From: Allobrachymonas sp.
GTDB lineage: Bacteria > Pseudomonadota > Gammaproteobacteria > Burkholderiales > Burkholderiaceae_C
Length of the DNA stretch: 6,028 nt
Direction: 5' to 3'
Assembly (NCBI GenBank): GCA_030538335.1
Contig: JAUNUE010000088.1
Span: 1,432 to 7,459, forward strand
A model generated the notes under the pieces. It did no database searches. It was given only the letters and a program-made list of their open reading frames with translations, and was not told the origin of the DNA. Positions 1 through 5,520 of the stretch are shown piece by piece (position 1 is the first letter of the stretch; every line of letters begins with the position of its first letter). The translations under genes and the position numbers were made by a program.

Positions 1-613
1 GCCGGTGGCGCTTAACGGCAAGGCGTTTGCCGACCCGGTTGCGCTGTTTCTGGAGGCCAACGCCCTCGGTGGCCGCCACGGCCTGGGCATGTGCGACCAG
101 ATCGAAAACCGTATCATCGAAGCCAAAAGCCGCGGCATTTACGAAGCCCCTGGCATGGCGCTGCTGCACATCGCTTACGAGCGACTCGTCACTGGTATCC
201 ACAACGAAGACACGATTGAGCAATACCGCATCAATGGCTTGAAGCTTGGCCGCCTGCTCTACCAGGGCCGCTGGTTTGACCCGCAGGCACTGATGCTGCG
301 CGAAACCGCGCAACGCTGGGTGGCCAGCGCCATCACCGGCGAAGTTACGCTGGAACTGCGCCGGGGCAACGACTACAGCATCCTCAACACCGAATCGCCC
401 AACCTGACCTACGCGCCCGAGCGCCTGAGCATGGAGAAGGTGGAAAACGCGCCGTTCGACCCCATCGACCGCATCGGGCAACTGACCATGCGCAACCTCG
501 ACATCATCGACACGCGCGGCAAGCTGGGCATCTACGCCGACAGCGGCCTGGTGCGGCTGGGGGATAGCGCGGGCATGCTGCGTTTGCAAGGCGATAAGAA
601 AGACGGTAACTGA
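1..613 (+). CDS. argG: argininosuccinate synthase, C-terminal part (5' end outside window)
   Basis: This is the C-terminal part of argininosuccinate synthase, the cytoplasmic enzyme that joins citrulline and aspartate at the cost of ATP to AMP and pyrophosphate, the next-to-last step of arginine synthesis. The frame is open from the left edge (first whole codon at position 2, Pro-Val-Ala-Leu-Asn-Gly) to TGA at 611-613, giving about 203 residues. From memory it matches the long, E. coli-type ArgG (about 447 residues) almost segment for segment: GGRHGLGMCDQIENRIIEAK, RGIYEAPGMALLHIAYERL, TGIHNEDTIEQY, GRLLYQGRWFDPQALMLRE, GEVTLELRRGNDYSIL and IGQLTMRNLDI. The GTG at position 5 is an internal valine codon, not a start. 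The C-terminal tail after about residue 185 of the visible part is variable in the family. The enzyme is not functionally linked to the lol genes in this window. Confidence 0.97.
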   Translation, partial: PVALNGKAFADPVALFLEANALGGRHGLGMCDQIENRIIEAKSRGIYEAPGMALLHIAYERLVTGIHNEDTIEQYRINGLKLGRLLYQGRWFDPQALMLRETAQRWVASAITGEVTLELRRGNDYSILNTESPNLTYAPERLSMEKVENAPFDPIDRIGQLTMRNLDIIDTRGKLGIYADSGLVRLGDSAGMLRLQGDKKDGN

Positions 614-630
614 TCGCGCATTCGCCTGAT

Positions 631-638
631 AAAAGGAA
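631..638 (+). promoter_or_regulatory. ribosome binding site of the gene at 647
   Basis: AAAAGGAA lies 8 bases before the ATG at 647 and is a good Shine-Dalgarno match. It favours 647 over the in-frame ATG at 677 (codon 11), which has no comparable purine run at the right distance. I see no clear promoter in the 33 bases after argG, so the gene is probably read from argG transcription. Confidence 0.6.
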
Positions 639-646
639 CTTGTCTT

Positions 647-1093
647 ATGGAGTGCCTGTCCCACGGATGGAAGCAGATGGGTTCCATTTCGCTATGGCGC
701 TATGCAGAAAACACCAGCAATTATCCTGGATGGAACATAAGTGCAGATAGCACGGGCGCGGACTCCTTGATCGAATTGCTCCATTGCCTGAAAAGCGACG
801 GTACAGGAGCCACAAGGACTGTGTTGCTCACTCCTCCCGATTCCAGTCTTCTTGCAATACCGAATAACAAAGGCGGCAAGGCGAAGTACATTGCCGCAGA
901 AAAATTGCGCTTGCTCGTGAGCGACAACACTTCTACTTGGTATTTTCCCTCTGAAGCAAGTCTGGTTCCACTCACTTTTGGCAGTGACTGGTTTGATGCG
1001 CTTGAGCAAGGTCTGGCTCGTATTAAACCCCACCAAGGAGACTACTCCATAGGAAGCAGCAGCGAAGATCAGCTTCAATTGTGGTTCTGGTGA
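647..1093 (+). CDS. uncharacterised 148-residue protein downstream of argG
   Basis: I do not recognise a named domain. The product has 148 residues, is soluble by inspection (no signal peptide or membrane helix) and is rich in Trp, Ser and Leu. Visible segments include SLWRYAENTSNYPGW near residues 14-28, TRTVLLTPP near 57-65, a TSTWYFPSEA stretch near 95-104, GSDWFDALEQGL near 112-123 and a GDYSIG followed by an aromatic LWFW C-terminus. The ordered, non-repetitive composition and a good ribosome binding site make it a real gene. It starts 33 bases after argG on the same strand and is followed after 39 bases by a terminator, so it can be the last gene of the argG unit. By hand count 661-1080 is about 50% GC, against about 67% in sampled argG and channel-gene lines, and codon use is correspondingly mixed. 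This suggests later acquisition. Function is unknown; a small accessory or immunity-type protein is only a guess. Confidence 0.75.
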   Translation: MECLSHGWKQMGSISLWRYAENTSNYPGWNISADSTGADSLIELLHCLKSDGTGATRTVLLTPPDSSLLAIPNNKGGKAKYIAAEKLRLLVSDNTSTWYFPSEASLVPLTFGSDWFDALEQGLARIKPHQGDYSIGSSSEDQLQLWFW

Positions 1094-1132
1094 CTGCTGT
1101 TCTTCTTCATTGCAACTCCCAAAGATTCAGAT

Positions 1133-1168
1133 AACAAAAAACGGCTGCCGAAGCAGCCGTTTTTTGTT
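1133..1168. terminator. bidirectional rho-independent terminator
   Basis: A perfect 16-bp inverted repeat (1133-1148 against 1153-1168) has a GC core, ACGGCTGC / GCAGCCGT, flanked by A and T runs, so each strand ends the hairpin with six T. The 4-base loop reads CGAA on plus and TTCG on minus; on the minus transcript it forms the very stable C(UUCG)G tetraloop. It sits 39 bases after the stop of the plus-strand gene ending at 1093 and 53 bases after the stop of the minus-strand gene ending at 1222, so it can serve both converging units. Confidence 0.92.
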
Positions 1169-1221
1169 GCCTCAAGAGAAAATTTCCATCAGGAAACTCC
1201 GCTGCATGGGCAAGGTTGAGA

Positions 1222-2691
1222 TTAATCGCGTTTGTCGTTAGACACACGATCCAGCCAGCGTGCCATCAAACGGCCCGCAGGCTCGCGGCCACCCAGGCCA
1301 AAGGCCAGCGCAACCACCACAGCAACCGATCCCAGCGTGAGACCAAAAGCCAGGTTGACGATATCGTCGGCAATGCCCATGGCACGCAGGCCCATGGCAA
1401 TGACCAGCCCCAGAATGGCAAAGCGCGCCAGCCGCGACAGACCCAGGCTGTGTTCGCCTGCGGTGCGCTTGATGGCATCGGCCACCACATTCGCCAGCAA
1501 AAAGCCAATCACCAAGATAGCACCGCCCAGCAGCACGTCACCGGCAAAGGCAATGAAGGTGGTAATGATGTCGGAAAAGCGCGAAAAGCCCAACTGGTTG
1601 CCTGCTTCAACCGCGGCAAACAGCATGGCAAACAGCAGCAAGGCGCGGCCGACCAGGTTCGATGCGGTTTGCTGCCCCAGCACATGGGCAATGCCCAGTT
1701 TGGCAGGCAAAGCGTCAAAACCTGAGGACGCCAGCAAGCTGGTGACCAGGCGAATCACGAAATTCGCGACCATCCACGTCACCACGAGAATCAGCACTGC
1801 CGCCACAATGTGCGGCACCGATTGCATCAGCATGCCGAGCATTTGCGTGGCGGGGCGTGAAATGGCCTCGATCTTGAGGGCATCGAGCGCAGCGATCAGC
1901 GAAGGAATGAACACCGCCAAAAACACCAGCCAACCGGCCAGCGACGAAAATTGCACGTCTTTGCCAAAACCTGCGCGCTGCCCAAAGCCATCCACATTGG
2001 CGGTGCGCAGCAGGTTGCCCACCAGGTTGCGCAAAATGGTTGCCACAATCCAGCCGATGCCACCAATGATGACCGCGGCCAGGATGTTGGGCAGCATGTC
2101 GAGCCCCTTGGCCATCATCTGGCGCAGCGGCTCCAGCAGACCATCCATCTGCAGGGCGGCCAGAATGGCCGGCAGGAACAGCAAAATCACCAGCCAGAAC
2201 AGCGCACTGGTCAGGCTGCCGCTGATCGGCGCCATGCCCGCATGGGCAGACAGGCGCTCATCCAGCGTGGTTTTGTCGAGCGCTTTGCTGACCAACGTGC
2301 GTACCAGCGAGGCCACCAGCCAGGCAGCAGCCGCAAGCAGCAGCGCGACGACGAGGCGCGGAATATAGTCGAGCACGCGCGTGGTCAGCACGCTGAATGG
2401 CCCCGACACCGAGGCCAGGTTGAGCACATTGAACACGGCCGACAGGGTCAGCAGCAGCACCAGCCAGAACAGAATGAGGGCAATGCCGCCTTCGATGTCG
2501 ACCGCGGGCTGGCCTGTCATTTCGCCAAAACGCGGGTTCAGCCGCAGGGCAGACAGCCCTTTGCGCGCGGCAGCACGCACAGCCACAGCCACCAGCCAGC
2601 CCACAACAAAAATGGCCAAAGCGCCCAACAACTGCGGGATGTTGCCCCCCAGGCTGGCCTGCAATGACTCACTCAGGGTATTCAGGTTCAT
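1222..2691 (-). CDS. CmpX-like mechanosensitive ion channel family protein with five TM-helix repeats
   Basis: This 489-residue inner-membrane protein belongs to the conserved-TM-helix (PF05552-like, CmpX-like) relatives of small-conductance mechanosensitive channels. Five repeats can be aligned by a P/G-x12-W/F pattern: NIPQLLGALAIFVVGW (near 17), YIPRLVVALLLAAAAW (109), MLPNILAAVIIGGIGW (199), SVPHIVAAVLILVVTW (291) and AGDVLLGGAILVIGF (383). Each is followed by a linker and a second hydrophobic helix (near 70-93, 160-182, 250-272, 345-366, 421-441). The spacing is 90-92 residues. The C-terminus has a Gly/Ala-rich helix, LGSVAVVVALAFGLGG, like the MscS pore helix TM3 and typical of the end of this family; the protein stops about 20 residues later, so there is no MscS cytoplasmic beta domain. 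ATG at 2691 is chosen because of the strong Shine-Dalgarno sequence CAGGAGGAA just upstream. It appears to be a single-gene unit. The likely role is osmotic or envelope-stress sensing or a channel; gating by tension is not shown by sequence. Confidence 0.88.
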   Translation of the reverse strand: MNLNTLSESLQASLGGNIPQLLGALAIFVVGWLVAVAVRAAARKGLSALRLNPRFGEMTGQPAVDIEGGIALILFWLVLLLTLSAVFNVLNLASVSGPFSVLTTRVLDYIPRLVVALLLAAAAWLVASLVRTLVSKALDKTTLDERLSAHAGMAPISGSLTSALFWLVILLFLPAILAALQMDGLLEPLRQMMAKGLDMLPNILAAVIIGGIGWIVATILRNLVGNLLRTANVDGFGQRAGFGKDVQFSSLAGWLVFLAVFIPSLIAALDALKIEAISRPATQMLGMLMQSVPHIVAAVLILVVTWMVANFVIRLVTSLLASSGFDALPAKLGIAHVLGQQTASNLVGRALLLFAMLFAAVEAGNQLGFSRFSDIITTFIAFAGDVLLGGAILVIGFLLANVVADAIKRTAGEHSLGLSRLARFAILGLVIAMGLRAMGIADDIVNLAFGLTLGSVAVVVALAFGLGGREPAGRLMARWLDRVSNDKRD

Positions 2692-2696
2692 GTCGA

Positions 2697-2705
2697 TTCC
2701 TCCTG
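2697..2705 (-). promoter_or_regulatory. strong ribosome binding site of the channel-like gene
   Basis: On the minus strand this reads CAGGAGGAA, followed by TCGAC and the ATG at 2691. It is close to the ideal anti-Shine-Dalgarno complement and fixes the start of the gene. Confidence 0.85.
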
Positions 2706-2739
2706 TAAACGTGCCTGTGGACCATCAACAACTGCGTCA

Positions 2740-2768
2740 AATAGCGCATCTCGCTGCGCACCAGCCAA
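2740..2768 (-). promoter_or_regulatory. candidate sigma70-type promoter of the channel-like gene
   Basis: On the minus strand TTGGCT (2768-2763, four of six matches to TTGACA) is separated by 17 bases from GCTATT (2745-2740, three of six matches to TATAAT). Transcription would start near 2733, giving a leader of about 40 bases before the ATG. Spacing is ideal but the -10 box is poor, so this is only a candidate. Confidence 0.25.
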
Positions 2769-2787
2769 CCACTTCCCGCCTGTTTGT

Positions 2788-2906
2788 GGCGCTTCTTGCA
2801 TGACAAAAGCGCCGCTGATCCGATCCACAAGGCCTCATGTGTCAGAAATGAGGAAAACTGCCGTTGGCTTGTGCTTGCGGTGTTGTACCACACAACCGCG
2901 GCAGTT
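2788..2906. repeat. three hairpin-forming inverted repeats in the 299-base gap 2692-2990
   Basis: The gap between the channel-like gene and the small exported gene has no convincing protein-coding frame. It contains GGCGCTT/AAGCGCC (2788-2794 with 2807-2813, prolonged inside by TTG/CAA with one bulged C), CCTCAT/ATGAGG (2833-2838 with 2848-2853, loop of 9), and AACTGCCG/CGGCAGTT (2856-2863 with 2899-2906, loop of 35, in which GTTG/CAAC at 2882-2885 and 2893-2896 can also pair). None carries a T run, so they are not terminators. They could be structure in an RNA, operator sites, or chance; arms of 6-8 bases in 300 bases are only mildly unexpected. Confidence 0.35.
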
Positions 2907-2942
2907 ACTTTGCTTGACGAATCCCGAAAGTATTGCGGCGTA

Positions 2943-2974
2943 AAAAAACCTGCCAAAAAAGTGGCAGGTTTTTT
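2943..2974. terminator. rho-independent terminator after the small exported gene
   Basis: A perfect 13-bp stem, AAAAAACCTGCCA (2943-2955) with TGGCAGGTTTTTT (2962-2974), has a 6-base loop. It begins 16 bases after the TAA (2991-2993) of the minus-strand gene and ends in six T on either strand. It most likely ends the lolC-lolD-lipoprotein-hydrolase-exported protein unit. It could also stop plus-strand transcripts, but no plus-strand gene lies next to it. Confidence 0.9.
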
Positions 2975-2990
2975 ATGCAACGGCGTGCGT

Positions 2991-3332
2991 TTACTGGGTA
3001 ACGGGTGCCGCTTCAATAACCTCGACCGAGCGCAGGATGCCACCGCCCTCTACGCTGCCCTGTTGGTTGCCAGAGCGGATGCGGGCCACGCAGGCCTCTT
3101 TGTCGGCGGCAGGCAGCGGGTCGCAACGCATCAGGGCATTGCGCATGAGCTGCTCGGCATTTTGCTGGCTCAACTGCCCTGCACGTGCAGCCGCTGCTTC
3201 ATGGGACTGGGCCGTGCGATAACCTTTGCGCGCACCGCTCGGGCTGGGGGCAGAGGGGGTCTGGGCAAATGCAGTGGCTGCGGCCAAGGCTGCAATGGCA
3301 ATGGTCGACTGGAGTGCGAAACGTGTCTTCAT
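2991..3332 (-). CDS. small secreted (periplasmic) protein with a cysteine pair
   Basis: This 113-residue protein has a clear Sec signal peptide: a basic start (MKTR), a hydrophobic Ala-rich core (residues 7-20) and an AFA|Q cleavage site predicted after residue 23. The mature part of about 90 residues begins with a Pro/Ser-rich linker, continues with an Ala/Gln-rich probable helix (44-68), and then a segment RCDPLPAADKEACVARI with Cys70 and Cys81, the only cysteines of the mature protein, which could form a disulfide in the periplasm. The tail has GSVEGGGILRSV (92-103). From memory, small exported proteins of Burkholderiales often combine a Cys-x10-Cys segment with such a Gly-Ser-Val...Gly-Gly-Ile-Leu-Arg tail; I know no function for them. 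The frame stays open upstream to 3632, but the ATG at 3332 has a strong ribosome binding site and directly starts the signal peptide. It lies 175 bases after the hydrolase stop and is followed by a terminator. Confidence 0.85.
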   Translation of the reverse strand: MKTRFALQSTIAIAALAAATAFAQTPSAPSPSGARKGYRTAQSHEAAAARAGQLSQQNAEQLMRNALMRCDPLPAADKEACVARIRSGNQQGSVEGGGILRSVEVIEAAPVTQ

Positions 3333-3338
3333 GGGATG

Positions 3339-3345
3339 CTCCTTC
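3339..3345 (-). promoter_or_regulatory. ribosome binding site that decides the start of the small secreted protein
   Basis: The minus strand reads GAAGGAG, then six bases (CATCCC), then the ATG at 3332. This excludes the longer open frame reaching back to 3632 as the translated form. Confidence 0.8.
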
Positions 3346-3403
3346 TTGGTTTGAAAATGGGGAACAACCGCACGCCTTGAAAGTGCGCCATTTCCGGCAC
3401 TGT

Positions 3404-3444
3404 GGCGTACGCCGTTGGCACGGCTCCATGCACAGGCATGGTGC
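3404..3444. repeat. cluster of three touching palindromes upstream of the small secreted protein gene
   Basis: In the 175-base gap 3333-3507 three inverted repeats follow one another and partly overlap: the perfect 10-bp palindrome GGCGTACGCC (3404-3413), the hairpin GCCGT-TGGC-ACGGC (3411-3424), and CCATGC-ACAG-GCATGG (3426-3441), which extends to 3423-3444 with one T/T mismatch. They lie about 70-110 bases upstream of the start at 3332. On the minus strand a CATAAT box (3462-3457) just beyond them resembles a -10 element but lacks a good -35 box; if used, the palindromes would be in the 5' leader. No T run follows, so they are not a typical terminator for the hydrolase gene. Operator or leader structure is possible, chance also. 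Confidence 0.4.
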
Positions 3445-3507
3445 GAGCGCTGACCCATTATGCAAGCAAGCACCGGGCAGAATTGTTGCAAGTTGGCCCG
3501 GATTGCA

Positions 3508-4362
3508 TCAGCGTGCAACAGAAGGGGCGCTACCCTTTTCTTGCAACAAACGCGGCAATACGGCATAGGCATTGGCTGTGGTGGCCTCCCGCACCACGTC
3601 CACCGGCACACCGCGCAAGGCCGCCAAGGCATGGCCGATGCGCGGCAACTCCACCGGGCTGTTGCAGGCTTGCGGCTTGCCTTTGCGCCGCTCTTCTGCC
3701 GTTACGTACAGCCAGTCGGGCGCAATATCGGGCGCATCGGTTTCGAGCACGATGGCTTCCAGCGGCAGCGTGCGCGCCAGTTCCTGCAAACGCGTGGCGC
3801 GGTCAAACGTCATGGCGCCGCCAAACCCCAGCTTCAGCCCCAGGTCAACGGCTTGCTGCGCCTGCTGCAGGCTGCCGACAAAGGCGTGGGCAATGCCGCC
3901 TGGCGGCGGTGTCTGGCGCAGGTGCTTGAACACCGCATCAACCGAACGGCGCACATGCAGAATCACGGGCAGGCCAAAGCGCCGTGCCAGCCGCAATTGG
4001 GCAGAAAAATAATAGGCCTGCACCTCGCGCATGGCGGGTGTGCAGAGATGCGGCTCAAAAAAATCCAGGCCAATTTCCCCCATCGCCACCAGATGCGGGT
4101 CGTGCTGGCGCAGCACCAGCTCCTGCTCCAGCGCAGCCAGAGTGGCATCGGCATCTGCGGGCAAATACATGGGATGGATGCCCAGCGCATACGCATCGCC
4201 CCAGGCATGGGCCAGCTCGCGCACGGCGGTGAAATTGACCGGCCCGATGGCAGGAATCACCAGCCGCTCCACACCCGCATCACGCGCTGCCTGCCGCACC
4301 GCATGGGCGTCGGAAAAACGGCTGTCGTCCATATGGACATGGGTGTCAATCCAGCCTGCCAT
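3508..4362 (-). CDS. TatD-family metal-dependent hydrolase (YjjV-like)
   Basis: This 284-residue cytoplasmic enzyme is of the TatD family, amidohydrolase-fold metalloproteins whose characterised members have DNase activity. All expected metal and active-site residues are visible: the DTHVH motif (His8, His10), His63 in GIHP, Glu96 in GEIGLD, His136 in ILHVRR, His159 in AHAF and Asp209 in LETDAPD. The length fits the family. The segments FVGSLQQAQQAVDLGLKLG and VLETDAPD resemble E. coli YjjV more than TatD itself; an insert near 215-235 ending in NSPVEL replaces the usual NxP loop region. The start at 4362 is chosen because it lies 12 bases upstream of the HxH-containing beta strand region and 5 bases after the preceding stop; the frame stays open to 4542, but that would overlap the lipoprotein gene. 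No Shine-Dalgarno sequence is visible, so translation is probably coupled to the lipoprotein gene. The physiological substrate cannot be told from sequence. Confidence 0.93.
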   Translation of the reverse strand: MAGWIDTHVHMDDSRFSDAHAVRQAARDAGVERLVIPAIGPVNFTAVRELAHAWGDAYALGIHPMYLPADADATLAALEQELVLRQHDPHLVAMGEIGLDFFEPHLCTPAMREVQAYYFSAQLRLARRFGLPVILHVRRSVDAVFKHLRQTPPPGGIAHAFVGSLQQAQQAVDLGLKLGFGGAMTFDRATRLQELARTLPLEAIVLETDAPDIAPDWLYVTAEERRKGKPQACNSPVELPRIGHALAALRGVPVDVVREATTANAYAVLPRLLQEKGSAPSVAR

Positions 4363-4367
4363 ACGGA

Positions 4368-4760
4368 TTACGGCTGGGTTGCGTCGTCTACCGGCCAGAT
4401 TCTGCGCACGGTGCTTTCTTGCGCGCGGCGTGCTTGGGCTGCATCGGGGCATTTGCCATCGCCCATGCCGGTAAAGCCGCCGCTGGGCGCGCACAGGTAT
4501 TCGCCTTGGGCATCGAACAGTTCGTTGAAACGGTCGCAGCACCCGGCAAGCGTTTCATACACAGTTTGGCCTTGGTAGTTCCAGGCGTGTACGGCAACTA
4601 CGGGTGGTGTCTTGTGCGCTGCATACGACGCAATGCGGGTTTGCAGCCAGGTGGGCACAGGCTCGCTGGTTGCGACTTTGCCCGGTGTGGTGCATGCCGA
4701 CAAGAACAGCGAGGCTGAAACGACCACAGTTGCTGAAAAACGGCGGTACAAAAATGCCAT
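4368..4760 (-). CDS. small cysteine-rich outer-membrane lipoprotein (uncharacterised)
   Basis: This 130-residue protein has a type II signal peptide: MAFLYRR, a hydrophobic stretch to residue 20, then the lipobox L-S-A-C with Cys23 as the lipidated residue. Position +2 is Thr rather than Asp, so by the E. coli rule it should be released by the Lol system and reach the outer membrane. The mature part has a short linker, then a compact domain: PPVVAVHAWNYQGQTVYET (52-70), a Cys-Cys pair at 74-75 in GCCDRFNELFDAQG, Cys90 in EYLCAPSGGFTG and Cys104 in GDGKC. The four cysteines could make two disulfides. This CCD...LYD/LFD...CxPxGGxTGxGDGxC pattern recalls a small domain family of unknown function (I believe DUF6970-like, from memory). 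The ATG at 4760 has AAGGAG six bases upstream. It lies 25 bases after lolD and 5 bases before the hydrolase start, so it belongs to the same operon. Confidence 0.87.
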   Translation of the reverse strand: MAFLYRRFSATVVVSASLFLSACTTPGKVATSEPVPTWLQTRIASYAAHKTPPVVAVHAWNYQGQTVYETLAGCCDRFNELFDAQGEYLCAPSGGFTGMGDGKCPDAAQARRAQESTVRRIWPVDDATQP

Positions 4761-4766
4761 GGCTTG

Positions 4767-4772
4767 CTCCTT
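4767..4772 (-). promoter_or_regulatory. ribosome binding site that decides the lipoprotein start
   Basis: AAGGAG on the minus strand is six bases before the ATG at 4760. It supports this start over the longer open frame that runs back to 4895 inside lolD. Confidence 0.8.
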
Positions 4773-4785
4773 GTGCACCACTTCG

Positions 4786-5520
4786 TCAAGCGGCAACGAC
4801 CGGCTCAAATGGCTCGGCGCGCAGCACGCCCTGCCCCATATACAAACGCCGCCCGCAACGCGCAGCCAGTTGTTCATCGTGCGTGACCACCACAAACGCC
4901 GTGCCGCGCTGTTGGGCCAGGTCCAGCATCAGGTCAAACACCCGGCTGGCGGTCGCGCGATCCAGGTTGCCGGTAGGCTCGTCGGCCAACACGCAATCAG
5001 GTTGGGTGACGAGTGCGCGGGCTATGGCCACACGCTGGCGCTCGCCGCCCGAAAGCTCGGATGGGCGGTGCTCAGCGCGCGGCGCAAGCCCGACCTGCGC
5101 CAGCATCTGCAAGGCCACTTCGTGCGCCTGTGGGCGCGGCATGCGACGTATCCACAGGGGCATGGCTACGTTTTCAGCCGCAGTAAATTCGGGCAGCAGG
5201 TGGTGAAACTGGTACACAAACCCCAGATGGCGGTTGCGCATGTCGCCTTGCTCGGCCAGGCTCAGGGCAGAAAAATCTTGCCCCAATATGCGCACGCTGC
5301 CGCTGGTGGGGGCGTCCAGCCCGCCCAGCATGTGCAGCAAGGTGCTTTTGCCCGAGCCCGAAGCACCAACAATCGCCACCGTTTCGCCCGGAAACACTTC
5401 CAGATCCACACCCTTGAGCACGGTCAGGTCGATGGCCTCGCCTTCGTGAAAACGCTTGGTCAGGCCTTGCGCCTGCAATACGGGCGCAGCGGTTGTTGCG
5501 GCAGTCATCGCTTCACTCAT
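4786..5520 (-). CDS. lolD: lipoprotein-releasing ABC transporter ATP-binding subunit LolD
   Basis: LolD is the cytoplasmic ATPase of the LolCDE (or LolDF) complex, which uses ATP to lift mature lipoproteins out of the inner membrane and hand them to LolA for transport to the outer membrane. The 244-residue product shows every ABC motif: Walker A GASGSGKST (52-60), Q-loop Gln104, signature LSGGERQRVAIARAL (156-170), Walker B CVLADE (176-181), D-loop GNLD (184-187) and the switch histidine in VVTHD (214). The stretch GFVYQFHHLLPEFTAAENV after the Q-loop is characteristic of LolD and separates it from MacB-like and other MacB/FtsE-type ATPases. The ATG at 5520 overlaps the end of the permease gene by 8 bases (ATG inside TTATGAGTGA) and has no clear Shine-Dalgarno sequence, which points to translational coupling. 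An in-frame ATG at 5508 (Met5) is a possible alternative start. Confidence 0.96.
   Translation of the reverse strand: MSEAMTAATTAAPVLQAQGLTKRFHEGEAIDLTVLKGVDLEVFPGETVAIVGASGSGKSTLLHMLGGLDAPTSGSVRILGQDFSALSLAEQGDMRNRHLGFVYQFHHLLPEFTAAENVAMPLWIRRMPRPQAHEVALQMLAQVGLAPRAEHRPSELSGGERQRVAIARALVTQPDCVLADEPTGNLDRATASRVFDLMLDLAQQRGTAFVVVTHDEQLAARCGRRLYMGQGVLRAEPFEPVVAA

Noticed and set aside
1232..2368. Long plus-strand open frame of 378 codons opposite the channel-like gene
   Set aside because: It is antisense to a clear membrane-protein gene, rich in Arg, Ser, Pro and Ala as expected of a high-GC shadow frame, and has no recognisable domain.
2914..2945. TTGACG on the plus strand at 2914 as a -35 box
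   Set aside because: No acceptable -10 box at 16-18 bases, and transcription would run at once into the terminator at 2943-2974.
2669..3043. Minus-strand open frame of 124 codons in the gap 2692-2990
   Set aside because: It overlaps the start of the channel gene, the end of the secreted-protein gene and the terminator, and has no matching ribosome binding site or domain.
2784..3380. Plus-strand open frame of 198 codons across the gap and the small secreted gene
   Set aside because: It runs straight through the terminator hairpin at 2943-2974 and is antisense to the signal-peptide protein.
3473..3519. Inverted repeats CCGGGC/GCCCGG (3473-3501) and GTTGCA/TGCAAC (3485-3519) at the hydrolase 3' end
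   Set aside because: Six-base arms with loops of 17 and 23 bases and no T run; too weak to call a terminator.
3333..3632. Upstream extension of the small secreted protein
   Set aside because: The extension would overlap the hydrolase gene and bury the signal peptide; the ATG at 3332 has a strong Shine-Dalgarno sequence.
3460..4578. Plus-strand open frame of 372 codons opposite the TatD-family gene
   Set aside because: The minus strand encodes all catalytic motifs of the hydrolase; the plus frame is His/Gln/Arg-rich antisense sequence.
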